Position numbers and translations under genes: made by a program. This document shows, piece after piece, positions 14,754-19,405 of a DNA stretch of 19,405 nt. The stretch comes from Thiodiazotropha sp040507245 (GTDB lineage: Bacteria; Pseudomonadota; Gammaproteobacteria; Chromatiales; Chromatiaceae). Each line of letters starts with the position of its first letter. Position 1 is the stretch's first letter. A model generated the notes under the pieces. That model searched no databases. It was not told the DNA's origin and worked only from the letters and a program-made list of their open reading frames with translations. The stretch lies in the NCBI GenBank assembly GCA_040507245.1, contig JBEVVH010000052.1:1-19405 (forward strand). The letters are read 5' to 3'.

Positions 14754-15752
14754 CTAAGCACAGGAGACGTTGAAGGATTCCAGTAATTGTTGTGACAAGT
14801 ATTCACACACCCGCCGCTCCAGCCAGTAGCGGGGGAAACCCGGCAGACCTCCCTCGATGAATCCCACATGCCCCCCATGGGTGCTGAGTTCCAGAGTGAT
14901 CCCGGGGCCAAGCTGTTCCGCACCGGGCACCACCGCTGGGGTCATCAGCGGATCATCCATGGAATGCAGGATCAGTGTCGGCGTCAATACCTGCCTGAGA
15001 TAACCCGCACAGCTGCAGCGCCGGTAGTAATCCTCCGCGTCCCGAAAACCGTTGAGCGGCGCGGTAATCCGGTCATCGAATTCATAGATGCTGTGTATCT
15101 CATGAAGGGCCACCGGCAGCGGCAGGTTTCGCTGACGGCTTTTCTCCTTGGAGCTGCGGGTCAACTTGTCGAGCAGATAGCGGCCATAGATTCGTGATAC
15201 GCCCTGCTCCATATGCAGGCAGGCCGTCTTGAGCTGGAAAGGTACCGAGATTGCCACTGCGGTGCGGGTCTTGGCATCCGCACCCTGTTCGCCCAGGTAT
15301 TTCAGCAGCAGGTTGCCCCCCAGTGAGATTCCGATCAGGGCATCCGGGCGTTCCCCCCGGGCCTCGAGTTGCTGCAGGACCTCGTCCAGATCAGCGGTTG
15401 CGCCTGAGTGGTAGCTGCGCGCCAGCCGGTTGGGTTCCCGGCCACAGCCCCGCAGGTGCATGAACACCGGGCAGAAACCCGCCTGTTCCAGGGCCCGCAG
15501 CAGGGCAAAGGCGTAATGGGATTCGAGGGAACCCTCCAGGCCGTGAATCACCAGCACCCGGGGTCCCGGGCTGCGCCGCCAGGCCAGGTCGATGAAATCT
15601 CCGTCGGCCAGTTCCAGGCGCTCCCAACTCACTTCCAGGGGGCGACGGGGCCTGAGCAGGCTGGGCCAGATGGTTTGCAGATGCGCGGACCTGAGCCACC
15701 AGGCCGGACGGAAGCTGCTGCTCACGATGCGGCCCGAGATTGGATTCCCCAT
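14754..15752 (-). CDS. yheT: Alpha/beta hydrolase, YheT family
   Basis: A 332-residue alpha/beta hydrolase of the YheT/ABHD1-3 family; substrate unknown, esterase- or lipase-like activity expected. It has the N-terminal RPAWWLRSAHLQTIWPSL signature of the family, an oxyanion-hole stretch VLVIHGLEGS, the nucleophile Ser in GISLGGN, an acidic residue in LHSMDDP, and the catalytic His in THGGHVGF. The start is set at the ATG at 15752, just before conserved sequence; a GTG at 15788 in frame would add 12 residues. It lies 78 bases after the Lon-domain gene on the same strand and converges with the cytochrome b gene. The 153-base gap between the two stops (14601-14753) shows no strong terminator and no gene. 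Confidence 0.9.
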   Translation of the reverse strand: MGNPISGRIVSSSFRPAWWLRSAHLQTIWPSLLRPRRPLEVSWERLELADGDFIDLAWRRSPGPRVLVIHGLEGSLESHYAFALLRALEQAGFCPVFMHLRGCGREPNRLARSYHSGATADLDEVLQQLEARGERPDALIGISLGGNLLLKYLGEQGADAKTRTAVAISVPFQLKTACLHMEQGVSRIYGRYLLDKLTRSSKEKSRQRNLPLPVALHEIHSIYEFDDRITAPLNGFRDAEDYYRRCSCAGYLRQVLTPTLILHSMDDPLMTPAVVPGAEQLGPGITLELSTHGGHVGFIEGGLPGFPRYWLERRVCEYLSQQLLESFNVSCA

Positions 15753-15830
15753 AATGCTGAACGACCCCGTGGGCACGAACCCGCTCACACGGCTGGCACG
15801 GCTTAGCGTTGAATGACGTGAACCCGATAC

Positions 15831-16484
15831 TCAGTGACGCAGGTGGGACGGCGCTCCGCTACCCACCCGTTCGAACTGGCTGACCAGCAGGTTGTAACGG
15901 GATTCGTAAGAGACGGCTTCGATGATCGCCTGCTTGTCCGAATGATGCAAGGGTAGCAGAGTGGTGAGAATGTTCATCAACCGGGCCAGGGGAATCTCGT
16001 GGATCACCCCCGAATCGATACTCAGTTCCTGGGCGGACATATAGCCTTCCAGGCGATCGAAAAACCGCTCCTGCTGGGTCGACTTTTCGAAATGGGGGTA
16101 GTCGTAATCCAACTCGAAACGACTCCAGTCCGGGATCACCAGGCGGTAACCCCGGGTGGTGGGCAGCTCTTCCTGGATATCAAAGCGGCAGACGCCGCTG
16201 AGCACGATCTCGATACGCCCGTCGTAGGTCTCCTGGTAACTGCTGATGCGGCCGGCGCAGCCTGTGGTGTGCACGGCGTCATCCTCCGCCCTGTCACGCG
16301 CCTCGGGTTGAATCATGCCGATCAGGTGATGAGACGCCAATGCGTCCTCGATCATGTTCAGATAGCGCGGTTCGAAGATGTTCAGCGGCAGTTGTGCGCC
16401 CGGCATCACCACCGCACCTTCCAGGGGAAAGATCGGCAGGGTATCCGGCAGTTGATCGAAGGTTTGTATGAACGGGCTTTGCAT
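15831..16484 (-). CDS. Lon N-terminal (substrate-binding) domain protein
   Basis: A 217-residue stand-alone LON substrate-binding domain protein without the AAA or protease parts. The family start LPIFPLEGAVVMPGAQLPLNIFEPRYLNMIEDAL is clear, followed by GMIQP and CAGRI motifs of this group and a helical C-terminal half. Its role is unknown; such proteins are thought to bind polypeptides. The start is set at 16484 by GGAG 7 bases upstream, although the frame is open to 16532. It follows the cti terminator and precedes yheT on the same strand. Confidence 0.9.
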   Translation of the reverse strand: MQSPFIQTFDQLPDTLPIFPLEGAVVMPGAQLPLNIFEPRYLNMIEDALASHHLIGMIQPEARDRAEDDAVHTTGCAGRISSYQETYDGRIEIVLSGVCRFDIQEELPTTRGYRLVIPDWSRFELDYDYPHFEKSTQQERFFDRLEGYMSAQELSIDSGVIHEIPLARLMNILTTLLPLHHSDKQAIIEAVSYESRYNLLVSQFERVGSGAPSHLRH

Positions 16485-16534
16485 GGCGCACTCCAGTGGA
16501 TCCTCAAACCTATGAGTAGCGGATCCGGACAAAC

Positions 16535-16585
16535 GTTCCGGTTGGACAGCCGGAACAACCGCAACACCGGCAGGGCATTCCTGCC
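16535..16585. other. Two tandem stem-loops between cti and the Lon-domain gene
   Basis: GTTCCGG/CCGGAAC (16535-16556, 8-base loop) and GGCAGG/CCTGCC (16569-16585, 5-base loop) lie in the 173-base gap, next to the cti terminator. No T-runs follow them. They may be part of the 5' leader of the Lon-domain gene. Confidence 0.4.
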
Positions 16586-16606
16586 AGGATACGTAACTTG
16601 CGGGAC

Positions 16607-16639
16607 GGAAAAACCACGGCCCCTTTTTGCAGGGGCCGC
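16607..16639 (-). terminator. Intrinsic terminator after cti
   Basis: On the minus strand CGGCCCC-TGCAAAAA-GGGGCCG forms a perfect 7-bp GC stem and is followed by TGG and five T residues. It begins about 19 bases after the cti stop codon, so the cti transcript should end here. Confidence 0.75.
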
Positions 16640-16657
16640 TACAGAGTCGTATCAGAT

Positions 16658-18655
16658 TCAGCGATTACGGTAACGATTATAGTCGAGTAAACCTGCGGTA
16701 ACCGGATCATGGGCCTGAATCCAGTCGTGGTACCAGTCCGACTCCGCCCAGAAGCGGGTGTTGGTGCGGCGAATGCCGAAGCGGCCGACGAAGCGCTCGT
16801 AGTCGTCACGGTCGACGACACTTTCAACCGCCATGACAAAATCCTCCAGCTGATCCCGCTCGACCGTGAAGAAGAAGTTCGGGTAGGCCCCCTGCAACCC
16901 CTTCACCACGGTGAGTGTGTCCTGGGAACGGTCCCGCTGCGCCTCGCTCTCGAACATGGATGTGATGTTCGAATAGCCCTTGTTGAGAATCAGGGTATAG
17001 ACCAGATCTTCCCCCTTGGGCACCTTGACGCGAACGAAGGAGACGTCGGGAAACACGATCAGGGACTCGCCCTTTTTGGCGGCGATACGGCGCATCATGC
17101 GGTCCGTCTCCTGACTGACCGCGGAACCCGCTGACTCGCAATCCTCCTCATGACAACGGTTGATCGGGTCCTGACCGACGATCTGTTTGCCAAGTCGCTG
17201 CATCAGCAGAGCGTAGAGTTCATGCTGGGTGTTCTCCTGCTCGTACCCCTTGACCGTATCGAGCGCCATGGTAACGGCAAATGCGCTGTCGAAATTCTCC
17301 CAGACGTTCTCATGCAAACCCTGGTACCAACCGTCGCGAATCGCCTTACGTTGCTCCATGGGCAGGAACAGCAGGAACTGGTTCTCCGCCTCCATGCGCA
17401 GAAAATCCATGTACAGGCGGGTCGTCAACTGGTGGGTCAGGTTGCCGTAGATGTTGAACCCGGCCACCAGCAGATAGTGGATGCGCTCGAACAGCGGGTA
17501 GTCGATGACCCAGGCGGTCTCCGGATAATCCCCCACCAAACCCTGGGTCACAGATGCGCTGTCGAAATGACGGAACACGGTCAGCCCGGCATTGCGGTTG
17601 CTGCCCTCCCCGTCCCAGACCAACTCCACCCCCTTGTAAATATCGATCACCTTATGTTCGGAATTGAAGTACTCCTCCAGGAACAGGTTCTTGCTCGTCA
17701 GGTAGTTGCGCTGACGTTCCAGGTAGTCCAGCCAGGTGGCGATCACCCGCAGACTGTCGTCGCCCTTCTCGGAAGGCAGGTTCAGGCAATCCACCGAGGC
17801 GTTGATGAAATCCGGCTGCAGGGTGATCGACTGCTCCCGGGGTTGCAGAAAGAACACCCAGAACTGGTCCTCGATCACATTGAGCGCAATCTGGCCCCGG
17901 CAGACCGGCCCCTTGATAAAACCTTCGATGAAGAAATGGGCATCGTCGAGCAGGAACCTGTATCGGGAGATCGGCGGAATCGCCTCGAAAACCTTGAACG
18001 GATTGGCCGAAAGTTCGGAATCGTAGCCGGGCAGCACATCCACTGTGTAGCCGGGCTCCAGGAACAGTTCCCGGTAACGCGCCATGCGCGCAGGCGACCA
18101 CTCGTAGACACTGTGGGTCTTCAGTACCCGACTGGCCTCGTAGGGCTGCAACCGGTAGTAGTAGTCAGCGCCGGGATCGTCGTAGGGACGCACGCTGGCG
18201 ATCTCCGCGATAGGCTCTCCCGGCGGTGAAGACGTGCGCACCAGGCGGAAGAATTCATCCGCCGACGCTCCCTCGAAATGGATGTGTGCCTGGGGCAGAT
18301 GTTCATAAATGTAACGGCTGACCAGGCGTTGCTTGTTATCCGTCTGGTTGAGAAAGGTCTCCCAGTCATGAATCTGCTGCTGTGAGGCAGCAGAGATCTC
18401 AACCGGTTGCGGGCCCGGGGCTCCCTGGGCAAGCCACCACACCAGGGTCGCATATTCCTCATCACTCAGGTTGGGCAGACCGTAAGGCATGCCCCACAGC
18501 GGATGTTGCTTTTCCAATTCGTCGAAACCGCTGTTGCTGGCACACACCTGGGCGCGATCCAGTGTCACATCCACATCGTCGGGCAGCATCCCCACACGGG
18601 GTTGCGGATGACGTTGCTTCATGCGCAACAGCTGATACATGATCGACTGCTCCAA
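16658..18655 (-). pseudogene. cti: Fatty acid cis-trans isomerase, C-terminal part (split by amber codon)
   Basis: This is the main part (about 665 codons) of a Cti protein, the periplasmic haem enzyme that turns cis-unsaturated membrane fatty acids into trans forms under solvent or heat stress. It starts here at a TTG in frame with the 5' fragment; the two pieces are separated only by a TAG codon at 18716-18718. Reading through gives continuous family sequence (AE-stop-RTKGFHPVLPE), where family members have Trp, so one base change (TGG to TAG) explains it. Full length would be about 802 codons, close to known Cti (about 770). The rest of the frame is intact, including LPNLSDEEYATLVWWL and the long C-terminal domain, which suggests a very recent mutation, a sequencing error or readthrough. 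Alone this piece lacks the signal peptide and haem motif. Confidence 0.85.
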
Positions 18656-18715
18656 ATTCTCCCTGGGTGATTCCGAAACGGTTTCCGGGAGTACCGGGTG
18701 AAAACCCTTCGTGCG

Positions 18716-19066
18716 CTACTCAGCGGTTGTGTTGGCATCGATCCCCAGACGGGTTGGATCGATGGCCTGAATACGCGCTCCGTCATAGACTCGGGTGGTG
18801 CTACCCCCGCGTTGCATCCCCGCATAGGAGGAGAGTTTGAGCTGGCATGGTGCATCGTAACAACCGTGGCAAACCACACAGCGGCGTTCGGTAACCGGGC
18901 GAACCTGGGTGTCAAAATCCACTGCCTTGGAGGACATGGACAGCACCAGGTCATAGTCGATATCCGCCTGCTCCTGAGTCGGTTGGGATGCGGAGGAACA
19001 GCCCAGCAGGGTCAGCACCCAAGCTGATAGAAATAATGTAACGAGATTCCCCAGAGGCGTTTTCAT
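18716..19066 (-). pseudogene. cti: Fatty acid cis-trans isomerase, N-terminal fragment with lipobox and haem site
   Basis: The 116-codon 5' part of the broken cti gene. It has a lipoprotein-type signal with lipobox LLGC (Cys about residue 23), so export and membrane anchoring are expected. It also has the family's haem c motif CVVCH followed by GCYDAPCQLKLSS. It ends at the TAG codon at 18716-18718, directly before the conserved RTKGFHPVL stretch that continues in the same frame. The start ATG has only a weak AAGAAAC ribosome site upstream. If amber readthrough occurs, both pieces form one full-length enzyme. Confidence 0.85.
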
Positions 19067-19115
19067 GATGTTGTTTCTTTTTTAGTTAGGCACGGGTCAG
19101 AAGGGAAGAATATAT

Positions 19116-19149
19116 GGGTTTTCCCTGGCTATCCAGGGTACAAAAACCC
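19116..19149. other. Long stem-loop upstream of cti
   Basis: GGGTTTT pairs with AAAACCC and, inside it, CCCTGG pairs with CCAGGG around a CTAT loop, giving about 13 pairs with one asymmetric bulge. It lies 50 bases before the cti start, in the 251-base AT-rich stretch (19067-19317) that has no gene. No T-run follows, so it may be a leader structure or operator rather than a terminator. A cti promoter is expected nearby but could not be fixed. Confidence 0.4.
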
Positions 19150-19317
19150 TGTCAGAGAAGGGAAAATCACTGGGAAGACGGGTAAAAGGTGTCTTCGCTC
19201 TTATTACAATCATCATGATAACGACAACTAGAGATAACCCGTATATCTGATGCTTCTGTTCACAATATCGCCAAATCACCATCTTTGAGACATGACATAG
19301 TCTCGTTACAGCGAAAC

Positions 19318-19405
19318 GCAAGCGAGTCTTCGATCTCATGAAAGATTTTGGGACATCCAAGTCCACCAAAATCGATTCGATCTTTGACAGCCTATTAGTG
19401 CCCCG
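19318..19405. repeat. 88-bp repeat, copy at the window end
   Basis: Identical to 13659-13746 and in the same orientation, reaching the very last base, so it may continue outside. Its upstream flank is AT-rich sequence unrelated to the octaheme gene, which fixes the left edge of the repeat. A frame beginning ATGAAAGATTTTGGG runs through both copies but shows no recognisable domain. Confidence 0.85.

Overview
The window carries a complete nitrate assimilation operon on the minus strand, followed by a respiratory cytochrome pair and a small group of membrane and housekeeping genes. High GC, the gene families and the promoter type point to a gammaproteobacterium. A Chromatiales-like or sulfur-oxidising lineage is my guess from gene style only.

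Nitrate block (about 1-12355, all minus strand). In transcription order: nasT (ANTAR antiterminator), a long regulatory leader, nrtA (Tat-exported nitrate-binding protein), nrtB (permease), nrtC (ATPase fused to an NrtA-like domain), nirB and nirD (NADH nitrite reductase), nasA (assimilatory nitrate reductase) and a single-domain globin. nrtC-nirB and nirB-nirD overlap by ATGA. The cluster takes nitrate up, reduces it to nitrite and then to ammonium; the globin may handle by-product NO. The leader before nrtA has a perfect -24/-12 sigma-54 promoter, two hairpins with AACG-type hexaloops that fit an ANTAR target, and a strong intrinsic terminator. This supports two-level control: nitrogen limitation through NtrC/sigma-54 (inferred), and nitrate/nitrite-dependent antitermination by NasT. 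No nasS sensor gene is present.

Middle (12356-14600, plus strand). A divergent intergenic region with a 16-bp palindrome and an FNR/CRP-like box leads into an octaheme-type cytochrome c (tetrathionate reductase family). That gene is cut off by a repeat after seven CxxCH motifs. A foreign segment of about 285 bp then runs into a membrane cytochrome b that has lost its normal start.

Right part (14601-19405, minus strand). A YheT-type hydrolase, a Lon N-terminal-domain protein, and a cis-trans fatty acid isomerase gene (cti) split by an in-frame amber codon at a position that is normally Trp. The last 88 bases are identical to the repeat that breaks the octaheme gene, so a multicopy element marks both places and probably also the contig end.

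Other structure: a palindromic MITE-like element with imperfect arms of about 100 bp sits between nrtC and nrtB, and several hairpins lie in the operon's intergenic gaps, probably setting mRNA stability. No CRISPR array, tRNA or rRNA was seen. The system most worth attention is the sigma-54 plus ANTAR leader combined with an NrtA-NrtB-NrtC transporter that has a single, sensor-fused ATPase.
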